64,000 nucleotides of DNA, from assembly GCA_947503265.1 (NCBI GenBank), contig CANNDC010000001.1, positions 489,435-553,434 on the forward strand, read 5' to 3'. Positions within the stretch are counted from its first letter, which is position 1, and each line of letters opens with the position of its first letter. Below are positions 1 through 9,036 of this stretch, one piece after another. The notes beneath the pieces were generated by a model. It worked only from the letters and a program-made list of their open reading frames with translations. It was not told the DNA's origin and ran no database searches. The position numbers and the translations under genes were made by a program. This stretch comes from an uncultured Alteromonadaceae bacterium. Its GTDB lineage: Bacteria; Pseudomonadota; Gammaproteobacteria; Enterobacterales; Alteromonadaceae.

Positions 1-1069
1 CGTCACCTGAGAGTATGATTTGGTCTTGTTGTTGGGCGATGTCTAGAAAGCCAGGATCTTCAGTCAATCCGTACGCCACTGTGACACCGTGAACTAACTC
101 TATGGTGTCAATTCCTTTGCTTTTGATAGCATCGTTAATGGGGAAAAACAGACCGTTGTAGCTAAGCTGAATAGTCGTATCGATAGCTTTTAATAACACA
201 CTATCGCGATGCTCGAAGATGTTTCGATTCGGCTCGTTATTCTCAATGGCTCTGGCAAAAGTTACAAAAGGCATCAAAGCATAACGCTGATAATAGGGGC
301 CTTCGTTGTAATACCCTTGAGGTGAAAACAACTCGTCCAATTGTCTTAAGAAACCACCTTTTCCAGATTTTTCTAAGTCGTACAGTGCTTTTTCAACCCA
401 TTCAGGTTCATTCATGACGTAGCCCGCCATGCCGACACCCGCTGTAGCCCAGGTGCCATGGTTATGAACTTTATTGAAGGTTGAAGGTTGGCCTACAGAC
501 AAAAATAGTGAAACAGGTTTAAGCAGTTTTTGCTCTATTTTTTCAATGTGAGCTGTGTTTAACGCGTCAATAACGAGATCATATGCCTGAATGGTATAAA
601 CCAACCAAACCGCTTCATTAAGACTCTGCCAAAACAATTTACCCGGGTTTTGCGATTTTACTTTTCGTTTGGGATGGACATCTATTGTGGGATACAGGTC
701 TGCGTATGCCAATAACATGTCACGCACATAGTCGGCGTATTTTTTATCTTGGCTCAGTTGATAAATGATCCCCGCATTAAACATCAATTGGTAATTTTTC
801 TTATGGCGTTCATGGGTATATCCACCGCCACCATCTTTCGGCACAGGTACCTGAATTGGCTGGGCAATTTGCAAATCTACTTGCTTTTTCAGGGAAGCAT
901 AGGCTTCTGAAAAGCGCCCCTGTTCATTAATTGCGCTGCGCATTTTTTCGACGTCACTACCCGTTATCACCAAGTTAGGGTGAGACGCATGAACGTTTAA
1001 TGAACACGCTACGACTACAACTAGAGAAACCAGTATTTTGGTCGTTATTTTATATATTGAGATAAACAT
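1..1069 (-). CDS. PL17-family oligoalginate lyase, 3' end beyond window
   Basis: The start codon is at 1069 and the reading frame stays open to the window edge, giving about 356 residues of a protein that is normally about 700. An N-terminal hydrophobic segment ending near ACSLNVHAS is a signal peptide. The alginate_lyase helical domain carries the PL17 signatures HNHGTWATAG (residues 202-211) and YYNEGPYYQRYALMPF (residues 253-268), which supply the Asn/His and Tyr residues used for beta-elimination in characterised PL17 enzymes. Family members release the unsaturated monomer, which opens to DEHU, from alginate oligomers, usually in the periplasm. It starts 12 bp after the PL6 stop, preceded by GAGG, so the two are translationally close and probably co-transcribed. 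The missing C-terminal heparinase-II-like domain cannot be checked. Confidence 0.9.
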   Translation of the reverse strand, partial: MFISIYKITTKILVSLVVVVACSLNVHASHPNLVITGSDVEKMRSAINEQGRFSEAYASLKKQVDLQIAQPIQVPVPKDGGGGYTHERHKKNYQLMFNAGIIYQLSQDKKYADYVRDMLLAYADLYPTIDVHPKRKVKSQNPGKLFWQSLNEAVWLVYTIQAYDLVIDALNTAHIEKIEQKLLKPVSLFLSVGQPSTFNKVHNHGTWATAGVGMAGYVMNEPEWVEKALYDLEKSGKGGFLRQLDELFSPQGYYNEGPYYQRYALMPFVTFARAIENNEPNRNIFEHRDSVLLKAIDTTIQLSYNGLFFPINDAIKSKGIDTIELVHGVTVAYGLTEDPGFLDIAQQQDQIILSGD

Positions 1070-1081
1070 TGTCTGCCTCGC

Positions 1082-3340
1082 CTATTTCGCTAGAACTTTG
1101 TTATTGTTAACGTCCGCTGTGTGCGGCCCAGAAACGCGAAGTTCTGTAATACTCAATGCATTTTCAACATCGAACGTATTGTTTGTAATGGTTGTTTTTG
1201 GTTCCCCTACCGTATGTTCCACAACAATAGGTGCAGATTGAACAAATCTATTGTTTTTGATGCTGGTTACTTGAACACCATGAACATATAGGCTGGCATT
1301 AGCCTTGTTTCTTTTACCTAATCCAACATTGTTTAACGTGTTGTGGGTCATTGATAAATGAGGACCAAAAGTACTCTCATCTGAACCACCTCGATAAAGT
1401 TTGACTATGCCGCCCTCAATATTATTGAAGGTGTTAGATTCCAGAGTGACGTATTCAGCGTTGTATATACCTAAATCTTCAATTTCACTGTTAAGGCGCA
1501 GAATATCTCCGGTGACATTTTCAAAGGCATTGTTTGATAGTGTAATTTCGTCTGCGAACGCACCTTTACCCGTTACAAAAAAATGAAATGAGTGATTAAT
1601 GTTTAGATCAAGCAGTTTGGAGTGAGTCATTACAAAGCGGTAATTGTCGACCATCCCCCATTTTTTGGTGCGAACAACACTATTGCCAGTAGAATCAGGA
1701 CTGCTTTCACCTGAAATGGTTAAGCCTTCAAGTTTCAAGCTGCCACCGTCATGCAACTCGAACAAAGTAGAGCGTTCAAAAGTGAGTTTTACTTTACCTT
1801 TTTCCTTGGCCGTTAAAGTGAGAGTTTTATCAATCTTTATCAGTTTGGGGACGTCATATTGACCAGAGGATAACTCTAAAATATCGCCAGATCGCGCCTT
1901 GTCAATCGCACTCAGCAGTGCTTTGGGGTTTGCATCAACCGAATGTTTTTTTCCAGAATCAAATGCGATGATTGCGGGAGTTTTGGGGTACCAACTTACA
2001 CCGGTTTTGTTTTTGTCTATTATTGCTAAGTCTCGCTTAGCCCCAGCCTTAATGTTGCTAGAGGTTGGGTACATCAGCCCATTTTTTAACCGCGTCAAAG
2101 AGACGTTGTTCTTTTCTACCCCATACTTTAATTCTGGAATCACATCTGTGTTAGCAATATTCCCACTCAGTTTAATTCCACTCACGTCATCAAATGCAGT
2201 AAAAGGTTGTTGTTGGTTGTCATTCACTATCAGGTTATTTTTCATTACACTATTGATAGGAACAGCACTACGCTCGTCGTCGCTTCCTGCCGCGAGTTGG
2301 ATATGAGATACATTGATCATTGTATTGTTTTCAATGATCGCATTTTCCACTTGGTGATAACGATTAATCGGCGAATTTGGTACACCATTCATGACGGTGA
2401 AACCGCTACCAAAACGGTACCCCGTAAGGCCTTCTAAGTAGTTGTTCCGAATCACTTGATGTTTGTTGATTACTCGAATACCACCCGTGTGTTCAACACC
2501 ATTACCAATAAAGATGTTTTCCTCGATAATGTTGCCGTTGCCATGGCGCAAGGTAAGGGTACCGCGCGCTTCATAGAAGACATTTCCTCGCAAGGTGTTT
2601 TTACCTGACTTAACCGAAATGATTTCGACTTCGCCGTTGGTCTGTTCAAAGTAATTGTTTTCTACCATAGTGTAGGAATTGCTAAGCGAATAGTGGCTAG
2701 TGCCGATACGCAAAGTTTCTCCACCATTAGAGCCAAATGTCGGTCTATAACCAAAGTAGTTATGATCGATTTTGTGGTGGTTTTGTTGGCTCTGTTCAGA
2801 ATTCAAACGCACTGCAACCGTGACACCTTTGTTGCGTTTACCGACAATGTGATTGTGATCTAGGCGGTTGTATTGTCCATACATTCCGACCCAATAATCT
2901 GATTCTTGCTTGTCGGGATTATTGTAGTTATCAATAACCATTTCCGTCACGCGTGAGTGAAAAGCGAGTTCTTTTTTATTGCGACGAAATTCAATAACGG
3001 CACTGCTGGGCGTATATCCATTTTTAAACACCAGCCCTGATGCGACTAAATATTTACCAGCAAGTCTCAAATTGGACTGCCCAGTCAAAACAACTTGGCC
3101 TTTGTTTTCAGCGGTCAAAACAATAGGGGCTTCTTTTTTGCCTTGACCTTTGAGTAAAATTTCAAAATCTTTCCAAGTACCATTTTTGAGCACTACCTTG
3201 TCACCAGCCACTAAATTTGAGGCGATCTCGTTGTATGCTTGTTCACTTTCTACAAAGTACTCTTTAGCACTTATTTGAGCAGCAAAGAAAGTGAGTGTCA
3301 GCAAAGAAACACTAATCGAATAAACAGGTATTAAACGCAT
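1082..3340 (-). CDS. PL6-family alginate lyase, two-domain
   Basis: 752 residues with a signal peptide (cleavage likely after ISA, residue 25) and two right-handed beta-helix domains rich in N-N-x-F/I turns. K244 (in SVKSG) and R265 (in TLTLRHGNG) are 21 residues apart. Calcium-ligand candidates N205, E237 and E239 keep the spacing I recall for AlyGC of Glaciecola chathamensis, offset by 24. That makes an exported lyase that cleaves alginate by beta-elimination very likely. The C-terminal helix (about residues 450-752) is also typical of the AlyGC-like, PL6_1 type. It lies directly upstream of the PL17 gene, so polymer or long oligomers would be cut here and finished by the PL17 enzyme. Chondroitinase B, a structural relative, is the alternative, but the alginate neighbours argue against it. 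Confidence 0.92.
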   Translation of the reverse strand: MRLIPVYSISVSLLTLTFFAAQISAKEYFVESEQAYNEIASNLVAGDKVVLKNGTWKDFEILLKGQGKKEAPIVLTAENKGQVVLTGQSNLRLAGKYLVASGLVFKNGYTPSSAVIEFRRNKKELAFHSRVTEMVIDNYNNPDKQESDYWVGMYGQYNRLDHNHIVGKRNKGVTVAVRLNSEQSQQNHHKIDHNYFGYRPTFGSNGGETLRIGTSHYSLSNSYTMVENNYFEQTNGEVEIISVKSGKNTLRGNVFYEARGTLTLRHGNGNIIEENIFIGNGVEHTGGIRVINKHQVIRNNYLEGLTGYRFGSGFTVMNGVPNSPINRYHQVENAIIENNTMINVSHIQLAAGSDDERSAVPINSVMKNNLIVNDNQQQPFTAFDDVSGIKLSGNIANTDVIPELKYGVEKNNVSLTRLKNGLMYPTSSNIKAGAKRDLAIIDKNKTGVSWYPKTPAIIAFDSGKKHSVDANPKALLSAIDKARSGDILELSSGQYDVPKLIKIDKTLTLTAKEKGKVKLTFERSTLFELHDGGSLKLEGLTISGESSPDSTGNSVVRTKKWGMVDNYRFVMTHSKLLDLNINHSFHFFVTGKGAFADEITLSNNAFENVTGDILRLNSEIEDLGIYNAEYVTLESNTFNNIEGGIVKLYRGGSDESTFGPHLSMTHNTLNNVGLGKRNKANASLYVHGVQVTSIKNNRFVQSAPIVVEHTVGEPKTTITNNTFDVENALSITELRVSGPHTADVNNNKVLAK

Positions 3341-3491
3341 TATTGACTCTTTTAAGTTATCGCAAGAGGCGGCACTTCTGCCATGCTGTTTAAATAAAAA
3401 AACATGGCGTACGGCAGGCTTTATCTAGCTAGTTGCTCGATATAACGTGAGAAATTAAAAATTGCAGACGTTACTATTCTGTCAATCTGTA

Positions 3492-4370
3492 CTATTTCTT
3501 TAACTTAACGAAATAGTCGAATATCTCAGGTACATTTCCGCTACCCATACCGGCGTCAAACGCGGCTTGGAGATTGGCCGAAGAGCCTTCAGCAATTTTA
3601 GATTCAGTCCCTAAGTCCTCAACCATTTGCAGGAAATATCCAAGATCTTTGTTAGCGTTTGCGATTGAGAAACCAAGGTCACTAACATTGTCTACCGCAT
3701 AATTTTTGCAAAATTGCATAAAAGGAGAACTAGAAGGACCTGTGGACATAATGTCGAACAATTGTTGGCGATCAACGCCTGCGAGCTCAGCTACTGCAAA
3801 GGCTTGTGACATCGCACAAACAGTCGTCATGCCCATAAAGTTATTGATTAGCTTTGTTGTGTGTCCGGCGCCTAAAGCACCTAAATGAAATATATTCTCG
3901 CCTTGTTCTTCTAGAACGGGTTTGACTTTATTGAACGTATCCATGTCGCCTGCTGCCATGATGTTCAGTAACCCATCCTTAGCATGCGCGGGAGTGCGGC
4001 CTAAAGCTGCATCTATCATTCCAGCCCCTTTCTTGGCCAAATCAGCGCCTATCTTACGCGTAGATGCTGGAATCGAAGTACCAAAATCTATTAATACTGA
4101 GCCTTCCTTTATCCCGGCCATTATGCCATTTTCTGCATACACAACCTTCTCAACTACAGCAGAAGTGGTAAGACATAACATGACTATATCTGAAGCTTCG
4201 GCAAGCTCTTTTGCAGTATTTACTGCGGTGGCACCTCTAGCTACGCAAGCCGCAACGGAATCTTTGTTAAGATCCATAATTACCAGTTCGTAACCTCTGT
4301 TTTGCAGGTTTTCAACCATGTTGCCGCCCATTAGCCCTAGGCCGATAAAACCGATGACAGGTTTTGACAT
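3492..4370 (-). CDS. GarR/3-hydroxyisobutyrate dehydrogenase-family reductase, probable DEHU reductase
   Basis: 292 residues. An N-terminal Rossmann domain begins with GFIGLGLMGGNM and an all-helical C-terminal domain contains GAGHTTKLINNFMG, whose Lys is the conserved catalytic residue of beta-hydroxyacid dehydrogenases. Relatives reduce tartronate semialdehyde or oxidise 3-hydroxyisobutyrate. In alginate clusters of marine gammaproteobacteria a member of this family reduces DEHU, the monomer made by PL17 lyases, to KDG. That assignment rests on position just upstream of the PL6 and PL17 genes and is inference. The start has a clear AGGAG seven bases upstream. Downstream KDG kinase and aldolase genes are not in the window. 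Confidence 0.75.
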   Translation of the reverse strand: MSKPVIGFIGLGLMGGNMVENLQNRGYELVIMDLNKDSVAACVARGATAVNTAKELAEASDIVMLCLTTSAVVEKVVYAENGIMAGIKEGSVLIDFGTSIPASTRKIGADLAKKGAGMIDAALGRTPAHAKDGLLNIMAAGDMDTFNKVKPVLEEQGENIFHLGALGAGHTTKLINNFMGMTTVCAMSQAFAVAELAGVDRQQLFDIMSTGPSSSPFMQFCKNYAVDNVSDLGFSIANANKDLGYFLQMVEDLGTESKIAEGSSANLQAAFDAGMGSGNVPEIFDYFVKLKK

Positions 4371-5045
4371 GAATAACTCCTAAATAGTTTGGTGCACACT
4401 TATCATGACTAGTTTGTCATGCTTATAAGGTTCTTATTAATTCCAATTGAGTTACTCATCGCCCAAGGTAAATCTGAGTGTAACTCTCGTTCCTTACCGA
4501 TGGGTTTTCAATCTCTTGAGAAGGCTTGCAAACCAATCGGTGTGTCAAAATAGTATTTATGTATTGCCAATTTGTCAACCAATAATTTGAATTGTTATTT
4601 TTTTATTAAATTATATTTTAGGATTATCGAATTTAATGATCTTAGTTAATTAAAATAAAATCATTAAAAATAACAAGTTATCGATTTAAAAGGTGGTTTT
4701 AATTATGCTTTATTGCAGACTTACCAATCATTCTGATGTTTATGGATTGTTAATTTAATTTTTATTACCTTTATTCTGTTTAACTGGTAATAACATAAAA
4801 ATTATATTGGTAAGTGATAGGAAAGCAAAAAACTGAAAAGTGCCTCAGTTATATAAGTGTTCCGTATAACAATTCAATTACACAGGGCTTTAAATTGCTC
4901 AAAACCACGCGCTACAAATAAGTTAGGGGGTATTCCTGTTCTATCTCATTTCACTTCGATATTGGCGAAGGATTTTATTGCCTTGTATGGTATAACGTGC
5001 GGTCTATTTATTATTCGTTATTAACTTTTTCTCACAGGGGATACT
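4371..5045. other. 675-bp AT-rich divergent regulatory region
   Basis: No ORF is supported in this stretch between the alginate block and serC. It contains the palindrome at 4404-4421 and a widely spaced inverted pair, ACTTACCAAT at 4719-4728 and ATTGGTAAGT at 4806-4815, exact reverse complements 77 bp apart that could be half-sites for a looping regulator. A TATAAC hexamer at 4991-4996 could serve serC, but I see no good -35 box at standard spacing. Confidence 0.5.
4404..4421. promoter_or_regulatory. Candidate operator, CATGAC-N6-GTCATG
   Basis: A perfect 6-bp inverted repeat with a 6-bp spacer lies 33 bp upstream of the start codon of the GarR-like reductase. This is where a repressor of the alginate genes would be expected to act. 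No regulator gene for it is present in the window, so the cognate protein is unknown. Confidence 0.4.
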
Positions 5046-6161
5046 ATGCAACCGAGGGTTAAACCGTCCAATCCTAATTTTTCTTCAGGTCCGTGTGCCA
5101 AAAGACCAGGCTATGACGTTAGTCAACTAGATCTATCCGTTCTGGGTCGTTCGCATCGAGCCACAATAGGTAAAAATGCCCTTAAAAAAGCGTGTTTAGA
5201 TACGGCGAAGATTTTAGGACTTCCTGAAGGATATCGCGTCGCTGTAGTACCTGCTTCTGATACAGGTGCGATGGAAATGGCTATGTGGTCCATGTTAGGT
5301 CAACGTCCTGTTGATGTGTTGTATTGGGAATCCTTTGGTCAAGGCTGGGCAACTGATATCAATAAACAGTTACGGTTAGATAACGTCAATACTATTTCAG
5401 CAGACTACGGTAAATTGCCAGATCTTAGTCAAGTAAATAGCGATCATGACATCGTATTTACTTGGAACGGCACAACTTCTGGAGTCAAAGTTCCAAACGC
5501 TGACTGGATTGACGATGACCGCCAAGGGTTGACATTTTGTGATGCGACCTCGGCCGTGTTTGCTCAACCTTTGGAGTGGGAAAAGTTAGACGTTATCACC
5601 TACAGCTGGCAAAAAGTACTCGGTGGCGAAGGCGGTCATGGCATGTTGATACTCAGTCCGCGCGCTGTTGAGCGTCTTGAATCCTATACGCCAGACAGGC
5701 CACTTCCTAAAATTTTCCGAATGACCAAAGCTGGCAAGTTAATCGAAGGCTTGTTTCTAGGTGCGACCATTAATACACCTTCAATGTTATGTGTTGTCGA
5801 TTATCTTGATGCCTTGAATTGGGTAGAAAGTGTGGGTGGAGTGAAGGCAACCAATCAACGTTGTGATGACAATCTGTCAGTACTTGAAAACTTTGTTGCT
5901 AGTCGCGAATGGATCGATTTTTTGGCCGAGCATGAGAATACCCGATCTAACAGTAGCGTATGCCTATCACTTGATTTGACTCCTGAGCAGGTAAAAGCAA
6001 TGGTGAATTTATTGGATCAAGAAGAAGTTGCTTACGACATCGGAGCGTATCGAGATGCACCTGCAGGACTAAGAATTTGGTGTGGAGCGACCATTGAAAA
6101 AGCCAACCTTGAAGCACTAATGCCATGGTTAGATTGGGCCTACGCAGAAGTTAAAAAATAA
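5046..6161 (+). CDS. serC: Phosphoserine aminotransferase, non-enteric (SerC_2-like) class
   Basis: 371 residues of a PLP-dependent class V aminotransferase that converts 3-phosphohydroxypyruvate and glutamate to phosphoserine. The opening [15 protein letters not shown] and the block [14 protein letters not shown], with K190 as the Schiff-base lysine, match the class found in alphaproteobacteria and some archaea rather than the E. coli type, which begins FNFSSGPAMLP. An ACAGGGG ribosome site precedes the ATG. serA follows after 53 bp on the same strand, so the two make the first committed steps of serine synthesis together. The presence of a second, enteric-type serC elsewhere in the genome is possible and cannot be seen here. 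Confidence 0.88.
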   Translation: MQPRVKPSNPNFSSGPCAKRPGYDVSQLDLSVLGRSHRATIGKNALKKACLDTAKILGLPEGYRVAVVPASDTGAMEMAMWSMLGQRPVDVLYWESFGQGWATDINKQLRLDNVNTISADYGKLPDLSQVNSDHDIVFTWNGTTSGVKVPNADWIDDDRQGLTFCDATSAVFAQPLEWEKLDVITYSWQKVLGGEGGHGMLILSPRAVERLESYTPDRPLPKIFRMTKAGKLIEGLFLGATINTPSMLCVVDYLDALNWVESVGGVKATNQRCDDNLSVLENFVASREWIDFLAEHENTRSNSSVCLSLDLTPEQVKAMVNLLDQEEVAYDIGAYRDAPAGLRIWCGATIEKANLEALMPWLDWAYAEVKK

Positions 6162-6214
6162 TTTTCGAGTGTTATGACACGTTTTGAAAATCACACAATG
6201 AGTAAATATTATAT

Positions 6215-7387
6215 ATGTACAAAATAAAAACCTTTAACCAAATTTCTGTCAAAGGATTAGAACGTTTCAGTCGCGAAAAATATGAAGTGGGCTCTGATAT
6301 TGGTCACCCAGATGCAATCTTGCTGCGTAGCCATAAATTACATAACGAATCACTACCTGAGTCAGTTTTGGCAGTCGCCAGAGCCGGAGCGGGAGTAAAT
6401 AACGTGCCAGTAGATGACTACAGCAAGAAAGGCATCGTGGTTTTCAATACTCCAGGTGCCAATGCCAATGCAGTTAAAGAATTAGTGTTGGCTGGTTTGC
6501 TATTGGGTTCACGAGGTATTAAATCTGGAATTGATCATGTAAAGACGCTTCATGATGTTCACGATGCAGGTGAATTACACAAAATGCTAGAAGGACAAAA
6601 AAAGCAGTTTGCTGGCAATGAATTGATGGGCAAAACCTTAGGAATTGTTGGCCTTGGAGCTATTGGTTCTTTGGTGGCTGATATGGCATTGGCGTTAGGC
6701 ATGAATGTGGTCGGATACGATCCTGCTTTGTCTATCGAAGCGGCGTGGCGCTTGTCAAGTGACGTTCAAAAAGCAGAAAACCTCGCCTCTTTGTTGGCAC
6801 GCTGTGATTACGTGAGTTTGCACGTCCCTGCCATTGAAGCAACGAAACACCTCATCAATGATGATGCCCTCGCACAAACCAAACCGGGAATGACCTTAGT
6901 TAACTTTGCGCGTGAGTCTATTGTTGATCCAAGTGCTATCGTCAGAGGGTTAGATGCGGGAATATTGAAAAGCTACATCTGTGATTTTCCAGAGCCAAAC
7001 TTCTACGGCAGAAGCGATGTGATTGCTATGCCGCACATTGGTGCCTCTACAGCCGAAGCTGAAGAAAATTGTGCTGTAATGGCAGCGGATCAAATTAAAG
7101 ATTTTCTCGAAAACGGCAATATTAAGAATTCAGTGAATTTTCCAGCCGTGAGTGTCGCGAGATGCGAAGGGCAACGAATCATATTCTCTAATCACAATGT
7201 ACCAAAAGTGCTTGGTAGCGTGTTATCCGTATTAGCAGATAACAATGTCAACGTCATCGACATGATGAATAAAAGCCGCGGCGATCTCGCGTATAACATT
7301 CTTGATGTTGAACAAATGAAGAATGGAAACGTTATAAAAGAAATACAGAAAGTAGAACATGTTATTTCTGTTCGCTTGATAAACTGA
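6215..7387 (+). CDS. serA: D-3-phosphoglycerate dehydrogenase, short form with ACT domain
   Basis: 390 residues of the D-2-hydroxyacid dehydrogenase family. The NAD-binding motif GIVGLGAIGS lies near residues 143-152. The catalytic triad is visible as R233 (NFARESIVD), E260 (DFPEPNF) and H274 (MPHIGAST). A C-terminal ACT domain from about residue 315 suggests serine feedback inhibition, as in other short SerA enzymes. It oxidises 3-phosphoglycerate to phosphohydroxypyruvate, the substrate of the SerC encoded just upstream. The ribosome site before the ATG at 6215 is poor, which may mean coupling to serC or lower translation. Confidence 0.88.
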   Translation: MYKIKTFNQISVKGLERFSREKYEVGSDIGHPDAILLRSHKLHNESLPESVLAVARAGAGVNNVPVDDYSKKGIVVFNTPGANANAVKELVLAGLLLGSRGIKSGIDHVKTLHDVHDAGELHKMLEGQKKQFAGNELMGKTLGIVGLGAIGSLVADMALALGMNVVGYDPALSIEAAWRLSSDVQKAENLASLLARCDYVSLHVPAIEATKHLINDDALAQTKPGMTLVNFARESIVDPSAIVRGLDAGILKSYICDFPEPNFYGRSDVIAMPHIGASTAEAEENCAVMAADQIKDFLENGNIKNSVNFPAVSVARCEGQRIIFSNHNVPKVLGSVLSVLADNNVNVIDMMNKSRGDLAYNILDVEQMKNGNVIKEIQKVEHVISVRLIN

Positions 7388-7432
7388 TTGTAGGATCGAA
7401 TACGACGTGGCAGAACGGCTCTATGTAATAAG

Positions 7433-8638
7433 TTAATCTACTAATTGCATTAGCTCATCTGCCCACATGATACTCGTCCAATAAGCGTCATTGAGCTGAA
7501 AAGCTTGCTCTTTTGTCATCGTCAAATTCTTCACTTCAATACGATTCTCAAACATCATCACTAGTGACAAAATACTTTGGTCACAACGTTTGTCGGTGAT
7601 GAGCTCGTTCCTAATTGACTCTGGAAAGTCAACGGCATCTAGCAATTTACTCATTTCAATATTTAGAATGGCATCTAAGCCGGAAAACAACCCAATCACG
7701 AAAAATTCTTGGTAATTTTGTTTCTTGGTAAGCTTTGCATAAAGCTCACAGCACTTAGCGCGGATTAACAGAGTTCTGAACAACTCATTAGGCTGATTCG
7801 AACTTGCAACTAACGATAAAACTATCCCCCATTGTTTAACAACTTCGATTCCTAACTTAACAACGGCTTCGCGAATATTATGAATTTTTCTTTTAAATGG
7901 ATACAAAGGGCAATTTACAATTTTCAGCACTTTTACGACTAAATTGGGATCTGTAGAAATGAGCTCAGACACTTCGGTTACCGTAATATCACTTCTACAC
8001 AAATTGGATACCAGATTTAAGGTTGACTGCTTATTTGCAGTCAATTTCTGACCTTTAACTAACGTTGGCTTCTCTAAATAATAACCTTGGAATAAATCGA
8101 ATCCCATCTCTTTGTAAGCATCAAAGAGCTTTCTATCTTCTACCTTTTCAGCTAATAATATTTTGCCAGTAACATTAAGCTGACTGAGCTCTTTTCGGAG
8201 CGTCGCAATAGAAAAGTTCGTTATATCTATTTTTATGATGGATGTTAGAGGGAAAAAAGCATCTTTGCCTTCCTCAAACTGAAAGTTGTCTAACGCAATT
8301 GTAAAGCCTTGCCGACGCAGTTTGGTCAATGATTCTATGACGTCAGGTGTTGGCCTAACAGACTCTAATATTTCCAGAACAATATTTTCCGGTAGCAAAT
8401 GGAGGTGATTTCCTGATTTTATAAATTCTTCATCAACATTGATAAATATACGCTTGCACTGATGAGTATTATTTTCGATTAGGCCAGTACAATAATTCAC
8501 AATCACTTCAGTCGTAGCTAATGAGCCGTCTTTTTTGTCTGATGTAACTAGCTCTCCTCGATACAGCAATTCGAATCCATAAACCTGATTATTCATATCG
8601 TAAACGGGTTGTTTGGCAAATAAAACTACCTCTTTCAT
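7433..8638 (-). CDS. EAL-HDOD signalling protein with degenerate EAL domain
   Basis: 401 residues: an EAL-type domain (about 1-200) followed by a HDOD domain (about 200-400), the architecture of YuxH and CdgJ proteins. The eponymous EAL triad reads ELL at residues 23-25, and the usual DDFG loop reads DNFQ, so metal ligands for c-di-GMP hydrolysis are altered and the protein may bind ligand or partners instead of cutting it. Known relatives affect motility and biofilm formation. AAGGAG lies five bases before the ATG. It converges with serA across a 45-bp gap that has no evident terminator. Confidence 0.82.
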   Translation of the reverse strand: MKEVVLFAKQPVYDMNNQVYGFELLYRGELVTSDKKDGSLATTEVIVNYCTGLIENNTHQCKRIFINVDEEFIKSGNHLHLLPENIVLEILESVRPTPDVIESLTKLRRQGFTIALDNFQFEEGKDAFFPLTSIIKIDITNFSIATLRKELSQLNVTGKILLAEKVEDRKLFDAYKEMGFDLFQGYYLEKPTLVKGQKLTANKQSTLNLVSNLCRSDITVTEVSELISTDPNLVVKVLKIVNCPLYPFKRKIHNIREAVVKLGIEVVKQWGIVLSLVASSNQPNELFRTLLIRAKCCELYAKLTKKQNYQEFFVIGLFSGLDAILNIEMSKLLDAVDFPESIRNELITDKRCDQSILSLVMMFENRIEVKNLTMTKEQAFQLNDAYWTSIMWADELMQLVD

Positions 8639-9036
8639 GTGGCTCCTTTGGATCGAACTCCCAAAAACGCTAAGCAGAATTTAGTTAACATTAAGCCTGT
8701 AAGCTTTTTCAATACCATCTAAATTGGTCATACTCACGAGTTAAAAGCGGGTCCTCAAAAATGAGTCCTGCTAATTACTATCAGTCTATACTGAGTGTAA
8801 ATAAATTACCTCTTAGGATTCAAAAATTTTTTTCACAAATAAATCATGAGGTAAGTATTATTGAAAGTTACACTTTTTGATTAAACGACAATCAATTTAC
8901 GAACTATTCTTTGTTTACTAACTTTTGGCTAACAGCATGGGGCCAGCAACAATAACTGTGATATGTATCATGCGGATGCGCAACTCTTTATCCCAAGATT
9001 AGGTTGTTTTCCATTAGACTTTTTTAGGTATGGGCT
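8639..9036. other. 398-bp divergent intergenic region
   Basis: This separates the EAL-HDOD gene from the kinase-like gene. I find no supported ORF. The only structure noted is the palindrome TGATATGTATCA at 8959-8970, about 67 bp upstream of the kinase start. It is short and could be chance. Confidence 0.35.

Noticed and set aside
3380..3410. GCCATG/CATGGC inverted pair upstream of the PL6 gene
   Set aside because: Only six bases, each self-complementary in part; no support as operator or terminator.
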